Of a stretch of DNA of 64,000 nucleotides, positions 16,828-25,881 are shown one piece after another; positions within the stretch are counted from its first letter, which is position 1, and every line of letters starts with the position of its first letter. This DNA is from Bin87 sp965220105 (GTDB lineage Bacteria > Chloroflexota > Dehalococcoidia > Lucifugimonadales > UBA3495). The notes beneath the pieces were generated by a model, which searched no databases, was not told the origin of the DNA, and saw nothing but the letters and a program-made list of their open reading frames with translations. Made by a program: the position numbers and the translations under genes. The stretch lies in the NCBI GenBank assembly GCA_965220105.1, contig OZ244811.1, positions 1,550,001 through 1,614,000 of the forward strand. The letters are read 5' to 3'.

Positions 16828-17760
16828 ATGCCCAACAATCTGGAAGGTAAGGTAGCCATTGTCACCGGTTCGGGCCGAGGCGTCGGACGGGGTATCGCGA
16901 AGCTGATGGCCGAAGAGGGCGCCAGGGTGGTCGTGGTCGACCCCGGTGTCAACGTGGACGGCAGCGGTTTCGACCAGTCCATCGCTCAATTGGTGGTCGG
17001 CGAAATTCGCGACGCCGGCGGGACTGCCGTCGCCTGCACGGAATCGGTGGCCACGATGTCGGGCGGCGAACAGATCGTGCAGACGGCTATTGACAACTTC
17101 GGACGGCTGGACATCGTGGTCTGTTGCGCCGGTATCCTGCGCGACCGCATGGTCTTCAACATGACCGAGCAGGAATGGGATGACGTCATCGCCGTCCACC
17201 TGAAGGGTACCTTCACGGTGGTGAAGCACGCCGCCATCCTGTTCCGGCAACAGCGCTCAGGGCGAATTATTACCTTCACCAGTGAATCGGGGCTCATCGG
17301 CAACAGCGGCCAGGCCAACTACGGCGCCGCCAAGAGCGGCATCGCCGGCATGACCAAGGTGGTCGCCAAGGACATGGGACGCTACGGCGTGACCGCCAAC
17401 TCCATCGCCCCGCGCGCCACCACCCGCATGATTGGCTCCATACCGGACTCGGCGGCGGAAATCCGCGCCCGCGGCGGCGTTGCTTCGCTGTCGGGGTCGG
17501 ACACCGAGCAAGGCAATATCCGAAACCTGGACCCGGACGGCATTGCTCCTTTCGTCTGTTACCTGGCGTCGGATTACGGGAGCAACATCAACGGTCAAAC
17601 CTTCCTGGTATACGGCGATACGATATCGCTGGTGTCCCAACCCAGGCCGGAAAAAGCCATCTGGAACGAGGCCGGGCACTGGGAGATGGACGAACTTTCG
17701 GAACGCGCGCGCAACTACCTGACCGCAGGCATCCCCAACCCGGCCCCGGCGAGTTCTTGA
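16828..17760 (+). CDS. SDR-family 3-hydroxyacyl-CoA dehydrogenase-like protein (copy 1)
   Basis: 310 residues from ATG 16828 (AAGGA upstream), an N-terminal extension in the longer frame being rejected. Classical SDR: cofactor loop TGSGRGVGRG, an acidic residue after strand 2 (VVVVDPGVNVDG) favouring NAD, NNAG-equivalent CCAGILRD, and the Ser-Tyr-Lys triad in TFTSESG and ANYGAAKSG. The insert NVDGSG and the ILRDRMVFNMTEQEWD block are typical of peroxisomal MFE-2-like (R)-3-hydroxyacyl-CoA dehydrogenases. It is a close tandem paralogue of the next gene and lies directly after two hydratase halves. Confidence 0.87.
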   Translation: MPNNLEGKVAIVTGSGRGVGRGIAKLMAEEGARVVVVDPGVNVDGSGFDQSIAQLVVGEIRDAGGTAVACTESVATMSGGEQIVQTAIDNFGRLDIVVCCAGILRDRMVFNMTEQEWDDVIAVHLKGTFTVVKHAAILFRQQRSGRIITFTSESGLIGNSGQANYGAAKSGIAGMTKVVAKDMGRYGVTANSIAPRATTRMIGSIPDSAAEIRARGGVASLSGSDTEQGNIRNLDPDGIAPFVCYLASDYGSNINGQTFLVYGDTISLVSQPRPEKAIWNEAGHWEMDELSERARNYLTAGIPNPAPASS

Positions 17761-17812
17761 GAATCCTGCCGCGCATGGGCCTCCACGAGTAAACGGATAC
17801 AAGGAATTTGAA

Positions 17813-18724
17813 ATGCCATTACTGGAAGACAAGGTAGCGATCGTAACTGGAGCCGGACGCGGTATTGGCCGTGGAGTCGCCAAGCTGATGGCCGCCGAGG
17901 GCGCCAGCGTCGTGGTCTGTGACCTGGGAGTAAACGTCGACGGCTCTGGCGCAGACGTCTCGGTCGCTCAACAGGTGGTCAACGAGATCGGCGAAGCCGG
18001 TGGATCTGCGGTGGCGTGCACCGAATCGGTAGCCACCATGAACGGTGGCGAAAAAATCGTGCAAACCGCAGTGGACAACTTTGGGAAGCTGGACATCGTG
18101 GTCACCGTGGCCGGTATCCTGCGCGACCGCATGGTCTTCAATATGTCTGAAGAGGAATGGGACGACGTGATCGCGGTTCACCTGAAGGGAACCTTTACCG
18201 TGGTAAAGCACGCCAGCATCCTCTTCCGGCAGCAGCGATCGGGCCGCATTATCACCTTCAGCAGCACCTCCGGTCTCTACGGCAACAGCGGGCAGGCCAA
18301 CTACGGCGCGGCCAAGGATGGCATCGCCGGGTTCACCCGTGTCTGCGCCCGCGACCTGGGCCGCTACGGCGTAACCGCCAACTCCATCTCCCCGTCGGCG
18401 AGTACGCGCATGACGACCAGCGTGCCCGACGAGGCCAGGGCCCTGCGCTCGGCCCGCGGCATTGCCGCCGGCGGCAGTTTGCGGGGCGAGGCCGAAGATG
18501 TGGCGCCCATGGTCACCTGGCTGGCTTCCGACGAAGCAGCCCACGTCAACGGGCACGTGTTTCACGTCACCGGCGGTCTGGTGACGTTACTCAATGAACC
18601 GGAGCCGGTGAAAACCATCCAGAAGGATGGCCGGTGGACGGTGGACGAGCTGGCGGCGGTTTTCCCGGCGACCATCGGCATCGAGCTGTATAACCCGGCG
18701 CCGGCGCCCCCGCCCACCGCCTGA
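17813..18724 (+). CDS. SDR-family 3-hydroxyacyl-CoA dehydrogenase-like protein (copy 2)
   Basis: 303 residues, start ATG 17813 with AAGGA upstream. It is a tandem paralogue of the preceding SDR, sharing long identical stretches such as RDRMVFNM, EWDDVIAVHLKGTFTVVKHA and LFRQQRSGRIITF. The triad Ser-Tyr-Lys is intact in TFSSTSG and ANYGAAKDG, and the cofactor loop is TGAGRGIGRG. The C-terminal part differs from copy 1 (substrate side), which suggests that the duplicates now handle different acyl substrates. It ends in a Pro/Ala-rich tail. Confidence 0.87.
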   Translation: MPLLEDKVAIVTGAGRGIGRGVAKLMAAEGASVVVCDLGVNVDGSGADVSVAQQVVNEIGEAGGSAVACTESVATMNGGEKIVQTAVDNFGKLDIVVTVAGILRDRMVFNMSEEEWDDVIAVHLKGTFTVVKHASILFRQQRSGRIITFSSTSGLYGNSGQANYGAAKDGIAGFTRVCARDLGRYGVTANSISPSASTRMTTSVPDEARALRSARGIAAGGSLRGEAEDVAPMVTWLASDEAAHVNGHVFHVTGGLVTLLNEPEPVKTIQKDGRWTVDELAAVFPATIGIELYNPAPAPPPTA

Positions 18725-18798
18725 CCGCGCCACGCGACGGCGCCAATCCCGACCCATGAACCACCCCACGTCTGTTGGGGCGGTGAGGAACGACGATA

Positions 18799-19950
18799 AT
18801 GTTCAAGAGTTTTAGCGCGTCATACGCCGGCCATGTGGTCGACAACGACCTGGGGCTTGACGGGACGCCCGCCAACGACCGTTGGTACCCTAACGAGCAG
18901 TTGGCCGAAGCTTTCGACTGGGCCCTGGATTTCTCCCGTCACCTGGAAGCCAATGGGTATGACGAATTCTGGATGGCCGAGCACCATTTCCAGCCGGAAG
19001 GGTACGAATGCATCCCCAACCTGCTGATGCTCGGGTTGTATCTGGCGTGCAACACCCAGCGGCTCAAGTACGGCTGCGGGTTCAACATCACTCCCATGTG
19101 GCATCCGCTGCGATTGGCCGAGGACTTCGCCATGGCTGACATACTGTCGGGCGGACGCATCATCTTCGGCGTGGGGCGAGGCTACCATTCCCGGGAGGTG
19201 GAAACCTTCGGTTCGCCGATGTTCGATGGTGACGCCAACCGGGAGTTGTTCGAGGAACAGGTCGAAGTGATGGTGAAGGCCTTCAACCAGGAGTCTTTCT
19301 CCCACGAAGGCAAGCACTACACGATTCCGGCTCCCGTTCCCTACCGGGGTTACACCCTGGAGAAACTGAGCCTGGTGCCCAGACCGCTGCAACAACCGGT
19401 GGATATCTGGCAACCGCTCGTGTCAGGCAATCCCAAGGGCGTGGACTTTATGGGACGAGTCGGTATCAAGGCCATGGTGGCCAATACTCCCGAGCCCGCT
19501 TTGGCGGAACGCCTGGATATGTATCAGCAGGCGGCGGCCAAACATGGGCGCGAACTGGCCCTTGGGGAAGACATCGCCCTGGGTTTTCGGTTCTTCCTGG
19601 CCGAGAATCGCGAAAAAGCCATCGAAGAGGCGCGCCCGTACTTTGAGGAAGCGATGAAATTCGCGGCCCCCCTGGGCCTGATGCGGCTGGAACCGGAGCA
19701 AATCAACGCCGTAGCCAATCCCGGCCTGCGCCGCGGCGTAGAGCTGCCCACGTTGGAAGCAGCCGTGGAAACCGGCACCTGGCTGTGCGGTTCCGCCGAC
19801 GACCTGATCAATCACTTGAAGGAAACGGAGGCGAAGTATCCGGGCGTTGAGCGCGTGAACCTCGGGTCGGTAATGGGAATGCCCCGCGAGGTATTCAAGG
19901 AACAGTTGAGCCGTTTCGCCTCCGACGTGATGCCTGCCTTCAGCCAATAA
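18799..19950 (+). CDS. LLM class flavin-dependent oxidoreductase
   Basis: 383-residue luciferase-like (TIM-barrel) flavoprotein. Typical features are FWMAEHHFQPEGY near residue 55, ILSGGRIIFGVGRGYH near residue 115, and the YPGVERVNLGSVMGMP segment at the C-terminus. Members of this branch use FMNH2 and O2 (bacterial-luciferase-like monooxygenases) more often than F420. It ends the acyl-CoA cluster and is followed by a strong terminator, so it is probably the last gene of that operon. The substrate is unknown; monooxygenation of a recalcitrant organic acid or ketone would fit the neighbours. Confidence 0.88.
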   Translation: MFKSFSASYAGHVVDNDLGLDGTPANDRWYPNEQLAEAFDWALDFSRHLEANGYDEFWMAEHHFQPEGYECIPNLLMLGLYLACNTQRLKYGCGFNITPMWHPLRLAEDFAMADILSGGRIIFGVGRGYHSREVETFGSPMFDGDANRELFEEQVEVMVKAFNQESFSHEGKHYTIPAPVPYRGYTLEKLSLVPRPLQQPVDIWQPLVSGNPKGVDFMGRVGIKAMVANTPEPALAERLDMYQQAAAKHGRELALGEDIALGFRFFLAENREKAIEEARPYFEEAMKFAAPLGLMRLEPEQINAVANPGLRRGVELPTLEAAVETGTWLCGSADDLINHLKETEAKYPGVERVNLGSVMGMPREVFKEQLSRFASDVMPAFSQ

Positions 19951-19975
19951 GCCTCGAAAAACGACCGCTATTTGA

Positions 19976-20010
19976 GGGGGCGTGTTAGCCAACACGTCCC
20001 CGATTTTGTT
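19976..20010 (+). terminator. Rho-independent terminator after the LLM gene
   Basis: GGGGGCGTGTT (19976-19986), a four-base loop AGCC and AACACGTCCCC form an 11-pair stem with one G-T pair, followed by GATTTTGTTT. It ends the rightward acyl-CoA operon and may also act on the convergent gene. Confidence 0.8.
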
Positions 20011-20511
20011 TCATAGTCTGGGCGCCGGCTGCGTCGGATGAGTGAGCCGGTAATAGCTGAAGGCACCCTGAGCTCCCCGCACAAACAGCAGAAACAGCAG
20101 GAAGTAGATGACGAGCCAGATGGCGCGGGCGTCGCTCAGGTCCACTTTTTCCAGCCGAGTCAGGGCAATAACCCGCGCGAGGAAAAAAACGGTGGGGAGC
20201 AGAGCGGCTGCCAGCCGCCAGCGCAGGTTAACGCCAAGGGCGAGCACGCCGATCAGGAACCCTTCCACGCCCTGGTAAATGATTATCCTGATCGGGAAAT
20301 CGGGGATGCTTTGCTCCTGTGGATCGATGCCGGCGATTAGCCAAACCAGGAGCAAGCCCGTGCTCCACACCCACCAGGCCAGCCCGGCAATCCACGCCCA
20401 ACTAATCCAGCGAAGAGCTTGCTCCAGGTTGGTCGTCAACAGCCACGCCGGCCATACCGGCGTTCGGCGTTGGGTACGTTTCCGCCCCGGCAGGTCGGGT
20501 CGCTGGTCCAT
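20011..20511 (-). CDS. Small integral membrane protein, function unknown
   Basis: 166 residues from ATG 20511; a GTG at 20526 would add five residues. Four predicted transmembrane helices are seen (WISWAWIAGLAWWVW..., FLIGVLALGVNL, LAAALLPTVFFLARVI, AIWLVIYFLLFLLF), with a short basic N-terminus. I do not recognise the family. It lies downstream of a 74-residue hypothetical gene and the DoxX gene on the same strand, probably one small operon. Confidence 0.6.
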   Translation of the reverse strand: MDQRPDLPGRKRTQRRTPVWPAWLLTTNLEQALRWISWAWIAGLAWWVWSTGLLLVWLIAGIDPQEQSIPDFPIRIIIYQGVEGFLIGVLALGVNLRWRLAAALLPTVFFLARVIALTRLEKVDLSDARAIWLVIYFLLFLLFVRGAQGAFSYYRLTHPTQPAPRL

Positions 20512-20554
20512 CCCAATCCGGCGCACCGGCAGCGCCAGCCTGCGGTCGCCGGCT

Positions 20555-20779
20555 CTATTCGTCCAGCAGGGGCAACGTGGTCCAGGTCACGGCGTCGGCA
20601 TCGCTGGATAGACCCTGTTCCTGAATCATTTGGCGCAGGTCCAGTAGCGTCGCGTTGACCTCCCGGGTCACCATTTGCCATTCCGGTTCCGGAGGGAACC
20701 AGTATGGAGAGTTGATGCGAACCACCTGGTTGGTGGCGGCGTTGAAATAGATACCGAATCTGGCTGCTTGCTGTTGCAT
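20555..20779 (-). CDS. Small hypothetical protein
   Basis: 74 residues from ATG 20779, with AGGAC about nine bases upstream. No transmembrane segment and no motif that I recognise. It reads as a compact soluble protein (FGIYFNAATNQVVRIN at the N-terminus, then a helical LLDLRQMIQEQG). It lies between the DoxX and the small membrane protein genes on the same strand with gaps of 43-75 bases, which supports it being real. Function unknown. Confidence 0.5.
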   Translation of the reverse strand: MQQQAARFGIYFNAATNQVVRINSPYWFPPEPEWQMVTREVNATLLDLRQMIQEQGLSSDADAVTWTTLPLLDE

Positions 20780-20854
20780 AAGTACGATGTCCTGCCCGGC
20801 ATCATGGCGACCCCGGGCGATGGGTGTAGGTTGCCGGATACCGGCAGAGGCAGG

Positions 20855-21331
20855 CTAAAGGATTTCCCGTTTGAGAATCAGGCGTTCGATGCCCCACTTG
20901 CGACTGCCCAGAATGCCGATGATGCCGGCGATAGTGAACCACAGGATAGGAACTTCGCCGCCGTGAGCGCCGAAGGCCGAGCCCATATCACCCGGCGGGT
21001 TGGGGAAGATGTGCGGAGCTACTCCGCCGGAATGGACGATAAAGTAGGCCACTACCATGTTGATGCACAGCGCGCCGGCGCCAAGACGGGTGAAAATGCC
21101 GGAGGCAATCAGCAGGGCCGAGATAATCTCAACCCAGCCAGCGATGTCCACCCGCGCGCCCAGGGGGTGACTCGCCGGGAAACCCCAGAGCAGAAATGCC
21201 TTTTGTGCGCCATGCAGAGCCACGATAAAGGCGAAAAGCAGTCGAAAAAGTAGATAGAATTCGTCGGTGTAGCGCAGCAGGAATCGTCCAAAGATGGACG
21301 TATCCCGCGCTTCCCCTGCATTGGAAGCCAT
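20855..21331 (-). CDS. DoxX family membrane protein
   Basis: 158 residues from ATG 21331, chosen because GGGAGGA sits seven bases upstream; a longer frame to 21385 adds 18 residues. Four transmembrane helices and the DoxX-type pattern are visible: LLFRLLFAFIVALHGAQKAF, VEIISALLIASGIFTRLGA, and a final helix ILWFTIAGIIGILG. DoxX/DoxD-like proteins are membrane subunits linked to thiosulfate:quinone oxidoreduction or to redox stress responses, but many members have no known role. Nothing around it specifies one. Confidence 0.8.
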   Translation of the reverse strand: MASNAGEARDTSIFGRFLLRYTDEFYLLFRLLFAFIVALHGAQKAFLLWGFPASHPLGARVDIAGWVEIISALLIASGIFTRLGAGALCINMVVAYFIVHSGGVAPHIFPNPPGDMGSAFGAHGGEVPILWFTIAGIIGILGSRKWGIERLILKREIL

Positions 21332-21365
21332 AAGCATATCCTCCCGTGAGAGTGGTGTCGCGCTG

Positions 21366-22652
21366 CTAATGGATGATTGTGTCAATGGCGATGGTTTCGT
21401 GGCGGCTGGGCCCGGTGGAAATCATTTGCGCCTCGCACCCAATCAGCGCTTCGATCCGACGGACGTATGCCAGGGCGTCCGGGGGAAGTTGCTCCATTTG
21501 TGTGGCGCTGGCGGTGGGGTCGCTCCACCCGGCCATTTCTTCGTAAATGGGTTCACACCGCTCGAGTAAGGCTGTGTTGGCCGGAAAACGGTCCAGGATT
21601 CCGCCGTCCACCCGGTACCCTACGCAAATATTGACGCTGTCCATGCCATCCAGGATGTCCAGACGGGTAAGCACGATGCCAGTGAATCCGTTGATCTGGC
21701 AACTGTACCTGGCGGCCACGGCGTCGAACCAACCTACCCGGCGGGGACGCCCGGTGGTAGTGCCATACTCGTGAGCCTTCTCGCGCAGTTCGCCGCCGGC
21801 CTGGTCGTTCATCTCGGTGGGCATCGGGCCGCCACCGACGCGGGTTGAGTATGCCTTGAATACGCCGACGACGCCCTTGATCGATTGGGGATTCAGCCCC
21901 GATCCAGTGATTGCCCCGCCGATGGAAGGGGAGGAAGAGGTTACGTAGGGATAAGAACCATGGTCGACGTCCAGCAAGGTCCCCTGGGCTCCTTCCAGCA
22001 GCACGCGTTTCTCTTGGGCCAGCAGATCCTGCACCATCTGCTCGGTGGGCCTGACGCACGGGCCGAGCAGCTCGGCCCAAGCCTGGCACTGATTGACGAC
22101 GCTGTCCACGTCGAGGGGCTCACCATCAAAGATCCTGGTGATCACCCGGTTTTTCATATTAACGGCGGCGGCGACCCGGTCCGGGAGATGCTTTTGGTCC
22201 AGCAGGTCCCCGACTCGAATTCCGTCGCGGGACACTTTGTCCACGTAGGCCGGGCCGATGCCCTGGCCGGTGGTGCCGATGGCGCCGCTACCGCGCGCTT
22301 TTTCCTGCAAAGCGTCGAGGGCGATGTGGTACGGCATTATCACATGCGCCCGGTCACTGACGAAGAGCCTGCTGGTGTCGATGCTCTGCGCCTGGAGTCC
22401 CGCCATCTCGCCGAGCAGCACTTCCGGATTGACCACCACTCCGTTGCCGATAATGCCGATAACGTTAGGCCAGCAAATGCCGGATGGCACCAGGTGCAAC
22501 TGGAATTCGCCCCGTTCGTTGACTACCGTGTGCCCGGCATTGTTACCGCCGGCGAATCGAACGACACAATCGGAGTGACCGGCAAGGTAGTCAATGACCT
22601 TCCCCTTACCTTCGTCACCCCATTGTCCCCCGATTACGGCGTAAGCCGGCAT
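21366..22652 (-). CDS. purA: Adenylosuccinate synthetase
   Basis: 428 residues, the normal PurA length. It makes adenylosuccinate from IMP, aspartate and GTP, the first step from IMP to AMP. The N-terminus GGQWGDEGKGKVIDYLA carries the GTP loop and catalytic Asp, followed by RFAGGNNAGHTVV with the catalytic His, GTTGQGIGPAYVDK, EGAQGTLLDVDHG and GRPRRVGWFD. Cytoplasmic. It is transcribed divergently from the M24 peptidase gene across a 410-base gap. No unusual residues are seen. Confidence 0.97.
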   Translation of the reverse strand: MPAYAVIGGQWGDEGKGKVIDYLAGHSDCVVRFAGGNNAGHTVVNERGEFQLHLVPSGICWPNVIGIIGNGVVVNPEVLLGEMAGLQAQSIDTSRLFVSDRAHVIMPYHIALDALQEKARGSGAIGTTGQGIGPAYVDKVSRDGIRVGDLLDQKHLPDRVAAAVNMKNRVITRIFDGEPLDVDSVVNQCQAWAELLGPCVRPTEQMVQDLLAQEKRVLLEGAQGTLLDVDHGSYPYVTSSSPSIGGAITGSGLNPQSIKGVVGVFKAYSTRVGGGPMPTEMNDQAGGELREKAHEYGTTTGRPRRVGWFDAVAARYSCQINGFTGIVLTRLDILDGMDSVNICVGYRVDGGILDRFPANTALLERCEPIYEEMAGWSDPTASATQMEQLPPDALAYVRRIEALIGCEAQMISTGPSRHETIAIDTIIH

Positions 22653-23062
22653 TATGCTTTGCTCCCGGTCATTTCAGAATACGCGCAGGGACAACGCGGC
22701 GTGTGGATATCGGCAGCCGGCTGGTTCCCTGCGTACGGCGAGTGGCGGAATAACTACCCGCGCAAGTATAGCAGAATCCGGATAGCGACAACAGGACTGC
22801 AGGACTGTCAGTCACTGAGCCCAGGGCTTTTCGAGTGCCCATGAAAGGACAGGCTGATCTCACCGGGCGGATCACAACCACGCAGCGAACGATACCCGCG
22901 CATGTTTATATACCGTAAGTTGTATCGGCAGGGTTGCACAGTTATCGTAAGAAATCAGCGGTTTACGTTGCCCGATGCCGTTGCGCTATTGCTAGACACA
23001 TACGCCGTTGTTATAATTGTGGCCGATTTCACGAAGTTTGGCCTTGTGTCCACGGTGAAGGA
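22653..23062. other. 410-base divergent intergenic region between purA and the M24 peptidase
   Basis: No convincing ORF or RNA gene. On the plus side it holds a strong promoter for the peptidase. On the minus side, TATACT (22770-22765) with TTGTCG (22791-22786) could be a weak purA promoter with a 15-base spacer. No purine riboswitch structure was recognised. Confidence 0.5.
22989..23017 (+). promoter_or_regulatory. Sigma70-type promoter of the M24 peptidase gene
   Basis: TTGCTA (22989-22994) and a perfect TATAAT (23012-23017) are separated by exactly 17 bases. The expected start of transcription lies about 40 bases before the ATG at 23063. Confidence 0.7.
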
Positions 23063-24391
23063 ATGATCACGCAACGTCCCGCTATCCAATCCGCGGAATT
23101 CGCCCGGCGCCGTAGCCGGTTAATGGAGTCGCTATCCGGAGGCGCAATTGTCCTGGCCGCTGGCCACGATTCTCCCCGTAACAACGACGTTGATCACGAA
23201 TATCGTCAGACCTCGTCGTTTTGGTACCTGACCGGATTTGACGAACCGGACGCTGTGGCAGTCCTTCGTCCGGGTTCGCACACCCCCTATACGCTTTTCG
23301 TCCGTCCTTTCGACCCTTTGTTTGAGATTTGGGTCGGTCGCCGAGCCGGAGTCAACGGCGCAGTTGGACCTTTGGGAGCCAACGCCTCCTATCCGTTGGA
23401 CCAACTGGATTCGCAGTTGCCCAAGTTGCTGGCAGATTGCGACACCGTCTATTACGCCCTGGGCAGCGACGACCGCCTGGACGAAATCATAGCGGGGCTG
23501 ATCAAGCGCCGGCGGTCCATGGCACAACGCGGCGCGAAAAGCGTGCGGCGCATCGAAGACCCCACGGCCCATGTCGATCTGATGCGCCTGACCAAAACGG
23601 AAAACGAGGTCGCCATCCTGCAGGAAGCCATCGACATCACCGCTCATGGCTTCGACGCCGCGATGCGAACGGCAGCGCCCGGCGTCTATGAATACGAGGT
23701 GCAGGCCGCGCTGGAACGGCCCTTCCGGCAGTTTGGATCGCCGCGCAACGGCTATCCTTCCATCGTAGCCGGTGGCGCCAACGCCTGCGTTTTGCACTAC
23801 ATCAGAAATCGCGACGCGTTGGGTCCCGACGACCTGCTGCTGATTGATGCCGGCGCCGAATACGGCTACTACACCGCCGACGTCACCCGGACGTGGCCGG
23901 TTTCGGGGAAATTCACCGCACCGCAACGCGCTCTGTATGACATCGTGCTGGAATCGCAGCACCAAGCTATCGCCGCTGTAAAGCCCGGCGTGGGCTTCGA
24001 CGACGTGCACCGGGTCGCAACCCGGGCGCTGATCGAAGGTTTGATCGACCTGGGAATCATGGATGGTAGCGTCGACGACGTGATGGAACGACAGGCCTAC
24101 CGGGACTACTACATGCACGCCACTTCCCACTGGTTGGGTCTGGACGTGCACGATTGCGGCCCGTACCGCGATGACAGAGGGCAGGTACGCCTGCGCCCCG
24201 GAATGATACTGACGGTTGAGCCCGGGTTGTATTTCGGACCGCAAGCCAAAGGCGCCCCGGATATTTATCAGGGCATCGGCATACGTATCGAGGATGACGT
24301 CCTGGTCACCGAAGACGGCTGCCGGGTGCTGTCGGAAGGCATACCCAAAGAACCGGCAGAACTGGAAGCGATTGTATCGGACTCCCGTTAA
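23063..24391 (+). CDS. pepP: Xaa-Pro aminopeptidase (M24B family)
   Basis: 442 residues from ATG 23063, with GGTGAAGGA just upstream; an upstream in-frame start at 22934 lies before the promoter. The N-terminal creatinase-like domain begins FARRRSRLMESLSGG and includes RQTSSFWYLTGFDEPDAV. The C-terminal pita-bread domain has the dinuclear metal ligands in LLIDAGAEYGYYTADVTRTW (two Asp), HATSHWLGLDVHD (His), LTVEPGLYF (Glu) and GIRIEDDVLV (Glu). It removes N-terminal residues preceding proline. Length and motifs match PepP. It is followed by a Rho-independent terminator. Confidence 0.93.
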   Translation: MITQRPAIQSAEFARRRSRLMESLSGGAIVLAAGHDSPRNNDVDHEYRQTSSFWYLTGFDEPDAVAVLRPGSHTPYTLFVRPFDPLFEIWVGRRAGVNGAVGPLGANASYPLDQLDSQLPKLLADCDTVYYALGSDDRLDEIIAGLIKRRRSMAQRGAKSVRRIEDPTAHVDLMRLTKTENEVAILQEAIDITAHGFDAAMRTAAPGVYEYEVQAALERPFRQFGSPRNGYPSIVAGGANACVLHYIRNRDALGPDDLLLIDAGAEYGYYTADVTRTWPVSGKFTAPQRALYDIVLESQHQAIAAVKPGVGFDDVHRVATRALIEGLIDLGIMDGSVDDVMERQAYRDYYMHATSHWLGLDVHDCGPYRDDRGQVRLRPGMILTVEPGLYFGPQAKGAPDIYQGIGIRIEDDVLVTEDGCRVLSEGIPKEPAELEAIVSDSR

Positions 24392-24570
24392 TCTGTGCTT
24401 GCACTGGCCAAATGTCGCGGTGGTCGCGGATTGCCTGGAGAGGTTATCGGGAGGTCATCTGCGTTGCAATACGCGGAATTATCCATCCCGCTCCCTGGAG
24501 CGCCGGAGGTGATCCACTTGATGGTTACGCCCCCTGCGATTTCACCGCAATGGCAAAAAGGTTTTGATTC

Positions 24571-24599
24571 GGCGAGGAAATTATTCCCCGCCGTTTTTT
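24571..24599 (+). terminator. Rho-independent terminator after pepP
   Basis: GGCGAGGAA and TTCCCCGCC form a nine-pair stem with one mismatch around a short ATT-rich loop (24571-24592). It is followed by a run of six T (24594-24599). It separates pepP from the PstS-like gene. Confidence 0.8.
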
Positions 24600-24657
24600 C
24601 TGGTTGGCAACGCCGTGGCATATTCCTCGATCACCTGGCGTCAAAGGGGGAGGATCA

Positions 24658-25845
24658 ATGAGTTCCTTCAACTTGTCAATTTTCAACATGAAACCCTGGC
24701 TCACGCTAATACCGGCGGTCGCCATGATTGCCGCGTTGGCCTTTGTGGCGTGCAACCCCGAAGATGACAATCCAGCCGGTAGTGCGGGCACCGGCGGTGA
24801 ATCCGCCAGTTCTGTGAACCAACCTTCTTCCGAATCCCAGGGCGGTGGCGGCAATTCCGCGCCGGCGCTGACAGCCGCCTCCGACTCTGGCGCTACTGCG
24901 GTGACCGATTACCTTACTGACCTGTCTCGCCTATCCGGCGACATTGCGATAGACGGTTCGTCGACGGTGTTTCCGATCACGGAGGCGGTGGCGGAGGAGT
25001 TTGGCGACCTGACGGGCGGGAACGTCCGTACGGTGGTGGGCATCTCCGGAACCGGCGGCGGATTCAAGAAGTTCTGCACCAACGAGACGGCGATCTCGGA
25101 TGCGTCGCGGCCGATCAAGCAGAAGGAAGTTGACCTGTGTATCGCCGCTGGGATCGAGTACATCGAGATACCGGTAGCGATTGACGGCCTGAGCGTGCTG
25201 GTCAATCCGGAGAACGACTTTGTGGACTGTCTCACGGCGGAACAGTTGAACCAGATCTGGTCACCGGAGTCGGAAGGAGTGGTGATGACGTGGAACCAGG
25301 TGGACCCGTCGTGGCCGGCGGAGGAGATCAAACTGTACGCGCCGGGCGTGGACTCCGGGACGTTCGACTACTTCACGGGGGCGATCAACGGTGACGGTGG
25401 AGTGTCGCGCGGGGACTTCGTGGCGTCGGAGGACGACAATGTACTGGTGCAGGGCATCTCGGGAGACACCTACAGTTTGGGATATTTTGGTTACGCCTAC
25501 TACGTGGAGAACCAGGACAAGTTGAAGGCGGTGTCGATAGACGGCGGGGCTGGATGCGTAGCGCCGACGGACGAGGCGATTAACAATGGATTCTACGCGC
25601 CGTTGAGCCGCCCGTTGTTCATCTACGTGAGGTCGGATGCGGCGGCGGCGGAGCACGTCAGCGAGTTCGTGCGGTACTACCTGAGCGAGGATGGCCAGCA
25701 GCTGGCGGCGTCGGTGGGATACATTCCCTTCCCGAGCCGGGTGTATGACCTTGGGTTGGCGAAGTTTGAGGCGCGCACCACGGGAACGGTATTCGGTGGC
25801 GACAAAGCCTTCAAGGGCCCGGTTGCCGAGGGTCTGACCCGCTAG
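24658..25845 (+). CDS. PstS-like phosphate-binding lipoprotein
   Basis: 395 residues from ATG 24658, which has GGGGGAGGA upstream. The N-terminus is a lipoprotein signal (IAALAFVACNPED, Cys about residue 34), then a Gly/Ser-rich linker. The mature domain shows the PstS pattern: AIDGSSTVFPITEAVAEEF, VGISGTGGGFKKFC, AISDASRPIKQKE and YAPGVDSGTFDYFTGAI. This is a periplasmic-type binding protein tethered to the membrane for high-affinity phosphate uptake. Unusually, no pstC, pstA or pstB follows; the next gene is on the other strand. The middle of the gene uses many G-ending codons (gcg, gtg, gag), possibly reflecting high expression. Confidence 0.9.
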   Translation: MSSFNLSIFNMKPWLTLIPAVAMIAALAFVACNPEDDNPAGSAGTGGESASSVNQPSSESQGGGGNSAPALTAASDSGATAVTDYLTDLSRLSGDIAIDGSSTVFPITEAVAEEFGDLTGGNVRTVVGISGTGGGFKKFCTNETAISDASRPIKQKEVDLCIAAGIEYIEIPVAIDGLSVLVNPENDFVDCLTAEQLNQIWSPESEGVVMTWNQVDPSWPAEEIKLYAPGVDSGTFDYFTGAINGDGGVSRGDFVASEDDNVLVQGISGDTYSLGYFGYAYYVENQDKLKAVSIDGGAGCVAPTDEAINNGFYAPLSRPLFIYVRSDAAAAEHVSEFVRYYLSEDGQQLAASVGYIPFPSRVYDLGLAKFEARTTGTVFGGDKAFKGPVAEGLTR

Positions 25846-25881
25846 ACGCTCGGTACCGCCGCATATTATTACCCGTCCACC

